Shown piece by piece: positions 54,458-63,656 of a stretch of DNA of 64,000 nt. Position numbers and translations under genes: made by a program. Source of the DNA: Planctomycetota bacterium (GTDB lineage Bacteria > Planctomycetota > Planctomycetia > Pirellulales > Pirellulaceae); assembly GCA_026692905.1 (NCBI GenBank), contig JAPLNL010000119.1:1-64000 (forward strand). The letters run 5' to 3'. The notes below the pieces were generated by a model, which did no database searches, was not told the origin of the DNA, and saw nothing but the letters and a program-made list of their open reading frames with translations. How positions within the stretch are numbered: position 1 is the first letter of the stretch; the number at the start of each line of letters is the position of its first letter.

Positions 54458-55474
54458 TTATTTGAGGGGATTTGGAGTGTTGGAATGGGGCGAGTTGGCG
54501 GCGCCGACAATGCTCATGAAAACTTGTTCGAGACTAGCGCGGTATCTCTGCATCCGATAGATGCTGATCGTATTTTCACGGAGTCGATCGATCACCTTAT
54601 CGACGTTGGCCTGGTCGGTCGCGTCCACGACGAACCGCTGGACCGACGTCGCGTCCTCCACTCCATCCAGAACGACCGAGAAATCTCGAACTGCACAGTC
54701 AAGGGTCGCTTCCTGGATCTGAGCCATGGTGCCGATCGCCTCGACGGTGACCGTTGACTTGCTAGCGTGTGGATGGCTTTCGATCAACTCATCAATCGTT
54801 CCTATCCCTCTCAATTTTCCGGTTGCCATGATGGCAACTCGATCGCAAACGAGTTCGACTTCTTGCAGGATGTGGCTGTTCAAGAAAACGGTTTTGCCAC
54901 GTTCCTTCAACTGATCCAGCACGTTACGAATCTCTTGCCGGCCCATCGGGTCGAGGCCGTCGGTCGGTTCGTCAAAGACCATGAGGTCCGGGTCGTGCAA
55001 CATGGCTTGTGCCAAGCCGAGTCGTTGCCGCATCCCTTTGGAATAGCGGCGAACGGGTTCGCGCTCTCGACCTTTTAGTCCGACGATATTCCAAAGTTCG
55101 CTTTCGCGGGCCCGGATTTGGGACTCGTTCATTTCGCTCAACCTGCCATAAAAGTACAATGCACTTCGGCCGGTGTGGTGACGGGGGAATACCAAGTTTT
55201 CTGGGAGGTAACCGATTTTGCGTCGAGCGGATTTGCTACCCGCGGGCAAATCGAGCACTGTCGCAGAGCCCTGGTTAGGGTGCAATATCCCCAGCAGGAC
55301 CTTGATGAGCGTCGTTTTGCCAGCGCCATTTGGCCCCAACAATCCGAAGACTTCCCCTCGTTTGACGGACAGGGAAACATGACTCAAAGCGTTGTGGACT
55401 TTGCGAAAAACCAGTCCTTCTCGGTATGTTTTCGATAGATCGGTGACGTCGATGGCCGTGGCCGAGGATTGCAT
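54458..55474 (-). CDS. ABC transporter ATP-binding protein
   Basis: A 338-residue ABC-2 ATPase, partner of the large permease whose start is five bases after its stop. Walker A GPNGAGKTT (about 47-55), the signature YSKGMRQR (about 142; the signature Gly is present but the Gln is Lys-shifted as in Gld/Nod-type ATPases) and Walker B LMVFDEPTDGLDP (about 162) are present, with SHILQE as the switch. The C-terminal 120 residues form the regulatory region common to such exporters. The gap to the upstream permease gene is about 144 bases, so it may have its own promoter. Confidence 0.93.
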   Translation of the reverse strand: MQSSATAIDVTDLSKTYREGLVFRKVHNALSHVSLSVKRGEVFGLLGPNGAGKTTLIKVLLGILHPNQGSATVLDLPAGSKSARRKIGYLPENLVFPRHHTGRSALYFYGRLSEMNESQIRARESELWNIVGLKGREREPVRRYSKGMRQRLGLAQAMLHDPDLMVFDEPTDGLDPMGRQEIRNVLDQLKERGKTVFLNSHILQEVELVCDRVAIMATGKLRGIGTIDELIESHPHASKSTVTVEAIGTMAQIQEATLDCAVRDFSVVLDGVEDATSVQRFVVDATDQANVDKVIDRLRENTISIYRMQRYRASLEQVFMSIVGAANSPHSNTPNPLK

Positions 55475-55618
55475 GGAGTCTCTCTAAGAGAAAACGAATA
55501 TAAAAGATGGAGTCTAATAGTAGGACTGATTCTAACACGCCGCTACTCGCATGGATTCGATCGCCTGGCAACATTCTTGGATTCTGCGCGAGTTCAAAAC
55601 GAGTTCGGCGAGATTTAC

Positions 55619-57319
55619 TCAAGAAAACGGGTTCTCCACAGCCGGGGCAACAGCGCCGGAGTTGTATTTTGCTTGGGTTCGAACACGCTCCTTGATCACA
55701 CGGTCTGGCGTTTCAATCCTCAGCAAAACGACATCTTTTGCCGTTAACAAAACGTTGATCGTCGCAACAAAAAGCGAAGAAAAGAACAAAGCAAGGACCG
55801 CCATTATTTCCTCCGGCGAGTTCCAATTGGAACTGCGCGACGGGAAAAGCTCCGACAGTGTCCAGAAAAAGTTAGGAAAGCAATACCAATCAAAATCAAG
55901 CGACTGATAGTCGCTGGCGGCTAAACTCAGCGAGCATGTCAGCACCACCGCAGTCACGATCAAGACCAACGTGAATGCGAACGAGATCACCAAACGGCCA
56001 ACCAGAACCCTCCTCAAAAATGCCATGCAAATCAGTCGCACCATTCCAAGATAGAGAGCCAGATAGCACGTCAACGCTAGGATGTACACCAAGAGTGGCA
56101 GTTGAAAATTGGTTAAGTTGGGGTCCAACAATAACCATGGCCCAACCACCAAGGAAACGACAGAGCCAATGAAACTCAACATCACAAAAATATAGCCTGG
56201 TCCTGCGCCCGGATTTAGCCAAGTCAAAAAGATTCTACCCAGCAAGGTGCTCGGCAATGTTCGCCTCGCTCGAACTGGAATGGTTCCTCTTTCACCCATC
56301 ATGATGCTGCCAGCGATGCCCCAATGCACGAAAAGGAAAACCGCAGAGACCGCAATCATCTCTGCCATGAAGTTTAGTGTTCCATACGTTGCAAGCATGA
56401 ACCCTTCCATCATGGCCAGGAGCAATCCGATCACCAGGATCGGGACACGAATCGGAGTCGAGCGATTGTCGCTGCTGACGCCAATGGCGCAAGCACCGCA
56501 CCGCAGAAGTAACCATGCGTACAACATCAGTCCCAGAAAGAAGAGCACGAAGCCAATCCAACCCGGTAGCCCCCAACCGCCCGAGGTCACGAGGCCGATC
56601 AAAACCCCGCCAGTCCAAAAGGCCCCAATGACCTGTCCCCCCAACAATACGATGGAGAAAAACACTTGCTGAATTCGAGTTCGAGAAAAGGATGCCACCG
56701 AAATCGCGACCACCGACAATCCCAGGCTTACTGTTGATATGATCAAAATGGTCATCGCGATGACCTCCAACGTTACTCCTCGCAATAAATACGTCAAGGC
56801 GATACATGGCGAAATCACGGACAGGTAAACCACCAATTGCAAGGCCGATACGCTTAGCTTGCCGAAGAGGATCTGGCGAGGCGAAAGCGTTGAAAGAGAA
56901 AGAGTCTCAAACGTTCCATCCTCAAGCTCGGATGCCATCGAACGAAAGGTTGCTTGAGGGATCACAATCAATGCGGGCACGATCAAGATGATGACATACC
57001 CGATCAGCAAGGCGGAGCCGTTGGAGTTGTAGTAGATACTCGGAATCATCCCGACGATACCCAAAACGGACCAGGCGAGAATGACGAGCGTGACCAGCAT
57101 CAATGTCCATGAAAACTGCTTGCTCTTGAGTGCCTGCCGAGTCTCTTTCACCAGAATCGGATTGATCCAGTCGCTCCACGCGATCAGCCGTTTGTCCCAA
57201 GCGGTTTCTCCCTCGACCAGTTGTTGAATGACAGATGAATGCTCATTCTGCCCCGTCCTTACCATAATAGGTGGTACCAAACGCAAACCGTCGTTGGCTT
57301 CCTTTGAAACGGTTGTCAC
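55619..57319 (-). CDS. ABC-2 type multi-spanning permease
   Basis: A 566-residue protein with about twelve hydrophobic segments and the ABC-2 pattern IPQATFRSMASELEDGTFETLSLSTLSPRQI. The charged N-terminus (about 1-60) is cytosolic. It starts with a GTG whose bases overlap the TGA of the ATPase gene (GTGA), so the two form one transporter. It differs from the other permease in lacking a soluble domain. Substrate unknown; the arrangement recalls gliding- or cell-envelope-related exporters. Confidence 0.88.
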   Translation of the reverse strand: MTTVSKEANDGLRLVPPIMVRTGQNEHSSVIQQLVEGETAWDKRLIAWSDWINPILVKETRQALKSKQFSWTLMLVTLVILAWSVLGIVGMIPSIYYNSNGSALLIGYVIILIVPALIVIPQATFRSMASELEDGTFETLSLSTLSPRQILFGKLSVSALQLVVYLSVISPCIALTYLLRGVTLEVIAMTILIISTVSLGLSVVAISVASFSRTRIQQVFFSIVLLGGQVIGAFWTGGVLIGLVTSGGWGLPGWIGFVLFFLGLMLYAWLLLRCGACAIGVSSDNRSTPIRVPILVIGLLLAMMEGFMLATYGTLNFMAEMIAVSAVFLFVHWGIAGSIMMGERGTIPVRARRTLPSTLLGRIFLTWLNPGAGPGYIFVMLSFIGSVVSLVVGPWLLLDPNLTNFQLPLLVYILALTCYLALYLGMVRLICMAFLRRVLVGRLVISFAFTLVLIVTAVVLTCSLSLAASDYQSLDFDWYCFPNFFWTLSELFPSRSSNWNSPEEIMAVLALFFSSLFVATINVLLTAKDVVLLRIETPDRVIKERVRTQAKYNSGAVAPAVENPFS

Positions 57320-58278
57320 TGGACTGCCCCCGTCGTAATTTTCATAAACACATCCTCCAGTGTTTCGCGATGCGCTGCATACTCGAGTATCGAAAATTCG
57401 GCTTGCACGATGTCCTTCAGCAAAACCGCTTGCTCAGCCGGACCACCCTCAAGGTCCAATGTAAATGCATTTTCCGTTCGCTTGATCCGAGAAACACCGG
57501 GACGGATACTAAGCCACTGCTGCAGCTGTTCCCCTTTATCGACAGCCGTAATCTCAACCCGAAGAGCACCTTGTATGGTTCGACGAATCTCCGCAACACT
57601 TCCCACGGCCAAGAGGCGTCCCCGCTCAATGATCCCAACCTGATCGCACATCTCAGCTAGTTCCGTCAGGATGTGCGACGAGACCAAGATCGAGGTGCCC
57701 TCAACGGCCAGTTGCTGGATCATTTGTCTGAGTTCGATGCGTGCCCGTGGATCCAAGCCGTTTGCGGGTTCGTCGAGAATCAAAACAGATGGCGAGTGAA
57801 TCATCGCTCGACCAAGACAAAGACGTTGACGCATCCCCTTGGAAAGACCGGTGATCGGTTTCGCGGCGATCTTATCGAGCCCGGTGAAACTCAGCGTGCG
57901 CCGAAGCGCCGCGATTCGATCTTTCCCCAAGAGTCCGTATGACCTTGCGAAAAAGTCCAAGTACTCGACGCAGTTCATGTTTTGGTACATCGAAAAGCCA
58001 TCGGGCATGAAACCCAAACGTCGACGAACCAAATCCGGATCGTTGATAACGGAGAACCCATCGACAAAGGCATCGCCGTAACTTGGTAGTTCGAGCGTCG
58101 ACAAGATGCGCATGCTAGTTGTCTTGCCAGCGCCATTTGGGCCAATGAACCCAAATACTTGACCGCGATACACTTCAAACGAAATGTCATTGACCGCTTT
58201 GGTGTTACCAAAAAAACGATGTATACGCCGCAATTCGATCATCGGCTCGGATTCAGTATGAAGGTTGTTCACAACCAT
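57316..58278 (-). CDS. ABC transporter ATP-binding protein
   Basis: A 320-residue ABC-2 ATPase. Walker A GPNGAGKTT (about 46-54), signature LSKGMRQRL (about 149) and Walker B LILDEPANGLDP (about 168) are intact. The ATG at 58278 is used; the core begins about residue 13 with PMIELRRIHRFFG. The TGA overlaps the GTG of the permease. The 82 bases to the small upstream membrane gene have no clear promoter, so it is probably part of the same operon. Confidence 0.93.
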   Translation of the reverse strand: MVVNNLHTESEPMIELRRIHRFFGNTKAVNDISFEVYRGQVFGFIGPNGAGKTTSMRILSTLELPSYGDAFVDGFSVINDPDLVRRRLGFMPDGFSMYQNMNCVEYLDFFARSYGLLGKDRIAALRRTLSFTGLDKIAAKPITGLSKGMRQRLCLGRAMIHSPSVLILDEPANGLDPRARIELRQMIQQLAVEGTSILVSSHILTELAEMCDQVGIIERGRLLAVGSVAEIRRTIQGALRVEITAVDKGEQLQQWLSIRPGVSRIKRTENAFTLDLEGGPAEQAVLLKDIVQAEFSILEYAAHRETLEDVFMKITTGAVQ

Positions 58279-58360
58279 GCTGGCTTGCTTTCGTGTTTTT
58301 GCGAGTGCAACCTTGACTCCAGGGCGATGCTAAGTTCACCGCGAAGCTTCCTTTTGCCCG

Positions 58361-58663
58361 CTAGTTCGCTCGCTCTGGATCCAAGACGTCTATTTGTTTG
58401 TCCGGCAATCTCTCCTCAGCAAAGGGACTCGCGCCCGGCGCTACAGACTCCCGAGTCATGGCTGAGATGATCCCAAAAGGAAGAAGCATTGCAAACGCGA
58501 GCCCAAACAAGCCAAACGTAACAACAGGGACAAGGACCATGACCGCTACTCCGGCCCAAATGTTTTGCCCCTGATTGAGAACCGCCAGTCGTACAACCAT
58601 CAGAAGAATGGCGCATACGATCATCACAAAAAAAAGGGAGCGAAGTGTGATCTTGTCACCCAA
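58361..58663 (-). CDS. small two-helix membrane protein
   Basis: A 100-residue unknown with two hydrophobic segments (about 9-28 and 36-66) and a charged C-terminal tail ending PERAN. The TTG start at 58663 is firmly supported by AAGGAG eight bases upstream, a near-perfect ribosome site. It lies 27 bases after the coiled-coil gene and 82 bases before the ABC ATPase gene. Its position and the site suggest a real operon member; function is unknown. Confidence 0.7.
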   Translation of the reverse strand: MGDKITLRSLFFVMIVCAILLMVVRLAVLNQGQNIWAGVAVMVLVPVVTFGLFGLAFAMLLPFGIISAMTRESVAPGASPFAEERLPDKQIDVLDPERAN

Positions 58664-58690
58664 AGTAGGATCTCCTTCTCCATGATCGGC

Positions 58691-59155
58691 TTAGCCGCTC
58701 AAGTGATTCAGCACTTGGAGGACACCGTTGAGGTGGGCCATTCTCGGACCGTAACGATCAAGAAATTCGGCAAACACATATTCGCTGTCGGTTAGCCCGT
58801 CTTTGGAATCGGCAACTTCATCTGCCAGGTTCTGCAAGAATCCAGTTTGGACAGTGGAAAGAGTCTCCAAAGCGTCCTTGCAGGAGCGAACTAGCTTGGG
58901 ATGGGCATTCCGCCATTGAGTGAGCTCGTTTTGCCGTTGCGAGTTTGCTTGATTGCTAGCTTGCAGGACTTGTTTGTTGACTTGAAGGATTTGGTCCAAA
59001 AGCTGGTTTTGCTTTTGTTGCGATTCGATGAGCTGCCGGGTCAAGGCGATGAGCGCCGCTCCAACTTCTGCTGGTCTTGGCGTCGCATTGGAGGTTGCCT
59101 CGGCCGAGACATCGATACTAAAAACTGGGGAATATTGTGCTGGGTCGTGAGCCAT
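58691..59155 (-). CDS. coiled-coil protein of unknown function
   Basis: A 154-residue acidic protein. Residues 30-85 are predicted helix with heptad-like Leu and Gln spacing (LIALTRQLIESQQKQNQ, LLDQILQVNKQVL), and the C-terminus is compact and helical (FAEFLDRYGPRMAHLNGV). It has no signal or membrane segment. The ATG at 59155 is used. It leads the run of minus-strand genes that includes the ABC systems, so it may help regulate or assemble them, an inference from position only. Confidence 0.7.
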   Translation of the reverse strand: MAHDPAQYSPVFSIDVSAEATSNATPRPAEVGAALIALTRQLIESQQKQNQLLDQILQVNKQVLQASNQANSQRQNELTQWRNAHPKLVRSCKDALETLSTVQTGFLQNLADEVADSKDGLTDSEYVFAEFLDRYGPRMAHLNGVLQVLNHLSG

Positions 59156-59356
59156 AGTGATTGTGCAATCTATTCAACGAGAATGTTACGAAACCTGCTG
59201 AATCAATTCAAATTTCCTCAAGTGTCAACGATCCCTAGTATAGTCGTGGAGCACCGTAAAAGTCGAGCATCTTGCTAGCCTTTTGTAAACTTTGCGGGTT
59301 GAATCGGTTGTAACCAATGTTCCGAATGGTAGGCGAAGTCTGGTCGCACTGAACGA

Positions 59357-59992
59357 ATGGTTAAGAGACAGTCGAAGCTACCCTGGCTGCCCGAGTCGCT
59401 CGAGCAGCACATCCCGGTCGAATCTCGGATGAAAGATGGCATGGACGCAAATAAAAACAACAAGACGATCTCCCTCGGTTTCGTAACGGTTCGCCACCAT
59501 CCCATTCATGGATACTTTGGTGGATACCTAATCGTGAACAGTTTGGCACGCCCATTGGAGTTTCACTGTACGCTGCCGGTCCAACCAACCCGGGCTCAGC
59601 AAATCCTCTACGGAAGCACGCTTTCGGAATTCGTTTGCGGAGAGCAGATCGCGAGAGCGTTGGTCACCAAGGCGAAAGGCACACCTCAAGTTTTGTTCTC
59701 GGACACTTTGGCGGTGCTTACTCTGCGTCACATGCAATCGATCCCGATGGCCGTCATCGAATTTCCAAATGCCGAGAGCAGTTCGTTACCACGTCCTGAA
59801 TGCGAGCGGGAAAGTTACCATCGGTTCAAAGCTTTTGGCAAGCAGTTTTCAGTACTGCCAGAGTTCGCCGATGATTCCATCGAGATTCAGGGGCTGTTTG
59901 AAGCCCAAAAATCCCCGCTTGATTTATTGGAACCCTTCGGTCGTATCGAAGAAGCTCTCATGGAAGCCCACCCAGCAACAAAGGCAGCTTAG
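59357..59992 (+). CDS. unknown protein coupled to a SNF2 helicase
   Basis: A 211-residue soluble protein without a recognised fold. It has a conserved-looking core at about 38-130 (ISLGFVTVRHHPIHGYFGG, VNSLARPLEFHCTLPV, RAQQILYGSTLSEFV) that reads as alternating beta strands. No nuclease motif, Cys cluster or membrane segment is seen. Its stop lies two bases before the start of the SNF2 helicase, so the two proteins are made together and probably act together. The start at 59357 is an ATG without a strong ribosome site; it is divergent from the gene at 59155. Confidence 0.75.
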   Translation: MVKRQSKLPWLPESLEQHIPVESRMKDGMDANKNNKTISLGFVTVRHHPIHGYFGGYLIVNSLARPLEFHCTLPVQPTRAQQILYGSTLSEFVCGEQIARALVTKAKGTPQVLFSDTLAVLTLRHMQSIPMAVIEFPNAESSSLPRPECERESYHRFKAFGKQFSVLPEFADDSIEIQGLFEAQKSPLDLLEPFGRIEEALMEAHPATKAA

Positions 59993-59994
59993 AG

Positions 59995-61809
59995 ATGGTG
60001 CCCCAGGAAGAATCTCTAGGCGGGATCGCTGTCGAATCCGATTGGTTCTCAACGGGAATCGACACACATTCTTGGTCGCCGCTCGAGGCATGGTCCAAAG
60101 ACATCTCGATTGACTTTGCCGAGAACTACAGCAATGACCGCATTGCATTCGAATCGCTCAAGGTGTTGCCGATTCAGCTGTCTCAAACCCTTCCTCGCAC
60201 CATAGGATTCGCTTTCCCTGAATCGCCTCAATGGACCGCTCCAGAACCCAAAGTTGCAAGACCGGCACCACCTCAGGTCGTCAGCATGGACCAGGACCAG
60301 AGCGATCCAGAATCCAAATCGGATGATGATTCTGAAACAGCAAAGCCTCGCAAGTCGATTACCCGCATTCGCCCGCCTGGCGACTTGGTACGTCTCGAGG
60401 ATCGACTCTATTACGTTCTACAGCCGCCGATGGAAACCATTATCCAATCGGCCAAGCTCACGTTTCCCTTCCAACCGTTTCCGTACCAATTAGAAGGTAT
60501 CGCGTTTCTGTTTCCTCGCGATGCGGCCATTTTGGCGGACGAGATGGGGCTTGGTAAAACCATGCAAGCCATCACGACCATTCGAATGCTACTGCTATCC
60601 GGTGAGCTCAAGAATGTTTTGTTGATTTGCCCGAAGCCGCTCGTAACCAATTGGATGCGCGAGTTTAAACAGTGGGCACCTGAGATTCCGCTCGCGATCA
60701 TCGAGGGGGATTCTGCGAAACGCAATTGGATCTGGACCAATCCACAGGCGCCAGTCAAAATTGCCAACTACGAACTGATGATGCGCGATCGCGATGTGTT
60801 TGAAGCCAACGATCTCCACTTCGATTTGGTCGTGCTCGATGAAGCGCAACGCATCAAAAACCGAAACAGTACGACCAGCGAAATCGTACGCTCCATCCCA
60901 CGTACTCGATCCTGGGCGCTAACCGGCACCCCCATTGAGAACTCCGTCGAAGACTTAGTCAGTATCTTTGAGTTTCTCGCACCCGGCTATCTGCGCGATG
61001 ACATGCACCTCAAATCATTAGGCAAGGCAACGCGCGACTACATCCTCCGTAGAACCAAAGACAAAGTTCTGACCGACATGCCGCCTAAACTGTATCGGCC
61101 TGCCGAACTCGAACTAACCGGAGAACAGCGCGCCAGTTACAGGTCTGCCGAAGAAGATGGAATCGTTCAGCTTAATGAAATGGGAGAATCCGTTACGATT
61201 CACCATGTGTTTGAACTCGTGCTGCGACTCAAGCAAATTTGTAATTTTGATCCCGCAACTGGGGCGAGTGCAAAACTGGAACGACTCGAAGCCGACTTAG
61301 AAGAGATCGCCGCCAGCGGTCAAAAAGCCATCGTCTTTAGCCAATGGGTGAGCACCCTCGATTTGCTCGGCGAAAGATTGGCCAAGTACAATCCTTTGTA
61401 CTACCACGGCGGTGTCCCATCCAACAAACGAGATGCTGTCATCGATCAGTTTAAGAATAACCCCAAGAACAAAGTTATTCTCATGAGTTACGGGGCAGGC
61501 GCTGTGGGGTTAAACCTCCAGTTTTGCCACTATGTGTTCTTGTTCGACAGATGGTGGAATCCCGCTGTCGAGGATCAAGCGATCAATCGAGCGCATCGGC
61601 TGGGAGTCAAGCAGCCTGTGACTGTCACTCGCATGATGTCGCTGGAAACTATTGAGGAACGGATTCACGACGTTCTGGAACAGAAGCGAGAACTATTCAA
61701 CAACCTGTTCGCGGAAACCGGTACGCCACAAAACCTAGGCCTAAGTCAGAAAGAGATTTTCGGTTTGTTCGGGCTGAGTGTCCCGAAGTATCAGCCTAAG
61801 GTCGCTTAG
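59995..61809 (+). CDS. SNF2-family helicase/translocase
   Basis: A 604-residue Swi2/Snf2 ATPase. Residues 1-170 form a family-specific N-terminus with an acidic linker (DQDQSDPESKSDDDS). The helicase core follows: motif I ADEMGLGKTMQ (about 181), Ia CPKPLVTNW, II DEAQ (about 282), III LTGTPIENSVEDL (about 309), then the second lobe with KAIVFSQWVSTLD (about 443), MSYGAGAVGLNLQ and VI AINRAHRLGVKQPV (about 533). Such enzymes move along duplex DNA to remodel bound proteins, in repair, recombination or defence. The ATG at 59995 lies two bases after the unknown gene. An 18-base unit holding the stop codon (AAGGTCGCTTAGCGAACT) is duplicated just after it. Confidence 0.92.
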   Translation: MVPQEESLGGIAVESDWFSTGIDTHSWSPLEAWSKDISIDFAENYSNDRIAFESLKVLPIQLSQTLPRTIGFAFPESPQWTAPEPKVARPAPPQVVSMDQDQSDPESKSDDDSETAKPRKSITRIRPPGDLVRLEDRLYYVLQPPMETIIQSAKLTFPFQPFPYQLEGIAFLFPRDAAILADEMGLGKTMQAITTIRMLLLSGELKNVLLICPKPLVTNWMREFKQWAPEIPLAIIEGDSAKRNWIWTNPQAPVKIANYELMMRDRDVFEANDLHFDLVVLDEAQRIKNRNSTTSEIVRSIPRTRSWALTGTPIENSVEDLVSIFEFLAPGYLRDDMHLKSLGKATRDYILRRTKDKVLTDMPPKLYRPAELELTGEQRASYRSAEEDGIVQLNEMGESVTIHHVFELVLRLKQICNFDPATGASAKLERLEADLEEIAASGQKAIVFSQWVSTLDLLGERLAKYNPLYYHGGVPSNKRDAVIDQFKNNPKNKVILMSYGAGAVGLNLQFCHYVFLFDRWWNPAVEDQAINRAHRLGVKQPVTVTRMMSLETIEERIHDVLEQKRELFNNLFAETGTPQNLGLSQKEIFGLFGLSVPKYQPKVA

Positions 61810-62175
61810 CGAACTAAGGTCGCTTAGCGAACCTAATGAACCGATCCCGGGGGATGTATCCGGGCGTGCCCACCCCAGCGAATTGTTCGGCACGTAACGG
61901 CCCCTTAGGTGGTGTTACTGGTGCCAGCGGCGACGTTGCACTCGAGCCTTTGCGGTGTGAGGCAATCGGCTAGAGGAAAGTTCATGTGTATTCCAATACC
62001 CCCCAGGCGCAAATCTTTGCCGTTGGCGGTCATGAATTTCTACTCAATGTACAAAAAAACTCTTTGAACTTCCCAATTTCGGGGAAATCCGATTAACATC
62101 TTGGGGCGTTACCTGTATGACACATGTGAGCTAAGCTTCGCACAGCGCGTTGTTGATTCGTGGAAAAGGTGAAAA
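61810..62175. other. intergenic region, no gene seen
   Basis: About 366 bases with an 18-base tandem duplication at its left end (61799-61833) and G/C-rich stretches such as CCGATCCCGGGGGATG. No tRNA-like fold, no coding sequence and no member of the repeat families were recognised. It should contain the promoter for the reductase gene. Confidence 0.5.
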
Positions 62176-63630
62176 TTGACTGGCTATCTGTTATTGACGG
62201 GATCGACCGGACTCCTTGGTCGTTATTTGATGCGCGATCTGTTGGAAAGCGGACAACGACTTGCGCTGTTGGTACGAGGTTCTAAGCGTGAATCTGCATC
62301 CCACCGAGTCGAAGCCATTCTTCAGTTTTGGGAACGCGAAACCGGACGAGTACTTCCCAGACCCGTCTTGCTCGAAGGGGATCTACGCAAGCCATGCCTG
62401 GGACTTTCCGGCAACGACAAACGCTGGGTTGCAGACCATTGCAGTTCGATCATGCACAGCGCCGCTTCGTTAACTTTCCACGCGGACGGTTCCGGTGAAC
62501 CCTGGCTCACCAACTTCGATGGCACTCGCAATATGCTAGAGCTTTGCGAAGCGACAGGCCTTCGGAAATTGCACTACGTTTCGACTGCATACGTTTGCGG
62601 TTTGCGTCCAGGCACCATGTTGGAATCCGAAGTGGATTGCGGTCAAACTTTCCGCAATGACTATGAAGAGAGCAAACTCAAAGCTGAAATGTTGGTTCGC
62701 TCTGCCGACTTCATCGATGAATTGACCGTCTATCGACCGGCTGTTATTTCAGGTGACTCCAAGACGGGCTACACCAACACCTACCATGGTATTTATCTTT
62801 ATCTGCGGCTGATGGCTTTGCTCATCCCACGACAACCGATTGGTCCCGACGGCGTTCGCATCACAAACCTCCGAATCCCCATTATTGGCGATGAGCGAAG
62901 AAACGTTGTTCCTGTGGATTGGGTGTCCAAGGCCATGACTCATTTGTATCTTACTCCTGAGGCTCATGGCCATACATTCAACTTGGCTCCGGACGTTTGC
63001 ATGACTGCGCGCGAGATGATTGATGCTGGGGTAACCTATTTCAATTCGTCAGGCGTGGACTATGTCGGGTACGTGACCATCGACCCATCGACCTACAACG
63101 AACTGGAAGCTGCTTCGTTGCCAGGATTGGCGATGTACAACAACTACGAAAATACCGATCCCAAATTTGACTGCTCAAATCTAAAGCGATTTGCCAGCCA
63201 CTTGCCTTGCCCACCTATCGACGAAACCGTTCTTCACACTTATCTCCGATATGGTGAAGAAGATCGCTGGGGTAAGCGACGCATTGTGGCTCCTGTTATT
63301 CCTTGGGTGGCTGCGGACTACTTTCGCGAGTTTCAAGTTGCGGACGATATCAGTTACGGAGCGACCAAAAGTCGTGTCGCCATCGACTTGATGGGCCCTG
63401 GCGGTGGGCAATGGACATTGGGGCTATTGGAAGATGGAACGCTGACTTGCAATGCTGGAATTCATGCCGGCGCCGATTCTGTTTTGAGACTAAACGTTTC
63501 CGAATTTCGAAAACTGGTCGCGAACCCGAAAGACTCGAAGAATCGGCACGCAGTCGAGCAGCTGTTTCCGATATCGATGGCGGTTAACTTCGAACCTCAA
63601 GCTCGAAGCAATCGGGAACGCGTTTTTTAG
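62176..63630 (+). CDS. thioester-reductase-like SDR with SCP2-like C-terminal domain
   Basis: A 484-residue protein. Residues 1-380 are an extended short-chain dehydrogenase of the thioester-reductase/fatty acyl reductase (NAD_binding_4) type: LLTGSTGLLGRYLMRDLL, MHSAASLTFHAD, LHYVSTAYVCGLRPG, NDYEESKLKAEML (the YxxxK catalytic pair) and VVPVDWVSKAM. From about 395 a separate domain (SRVAIDLMGPGGGQWTLGL, VLRLNVSEFRKLVAN) resembles the SCP2 sterol-transfer fold. The TTG start at 62176 follows AAAAGG at a good distance, and an in-frame stop just upstream excludes longer forms. The enzyme may reduce or modify a lipid-bound acyl group carried by its own tail domain. A glycosyltransferase gene follows after 26 bases. 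Confidence 0.82.
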   Translation: MTGYLLLTGSTGLLGRYLMRDLLESGQRLALLVRGSKRESASHRVEAILQFWERETGRVLPRPVLLEGDLRKPCLGLSGNDKRWVADHCSSIMHSAASLTFHADGSGEPWLTNFDGTRNMLELCEATGLRKLHYVSTAYVCGLRPGTMLESEVDCGQTFRNDYEESKLKAEMLVRSADFIDELTVYRPAVISGDSKTGYTNTYHGIYLYLRLMALLIPRQPIGPDGVRITNLRIPIIGDERRNVVPVDWVSKAMTHLYLTPEAHGHTFNLAPDVCMTAREMIDAGVTYFNSSGVDYVGYVTIDPSTYNELEAASLPGLAMYNNYENTDPKFDCSNLKRFASHLPCPPIDETVLHTYLRYGEEDRWGKRRIVAPVIPWVAADYFREFQVADDISYGATKSRVAIDLMGPGGGQWTLGLLEDGTLTCNAGIHAGADSVLRLNVSEFRKLVANPKDSKNRHAVEQLFPISMAVNFEPQARSNRERVF

Positions 63631-63656
63631 AAATTTCCGTATTGGTAAGTCGACTC

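Noticed and set aside
61810-62175. A search for a tRNA or structured RNA in the gap.
   Set aside because: No cloverleaf, CCA end or T-loop motif (GGTTCGAATCC type) was seen.
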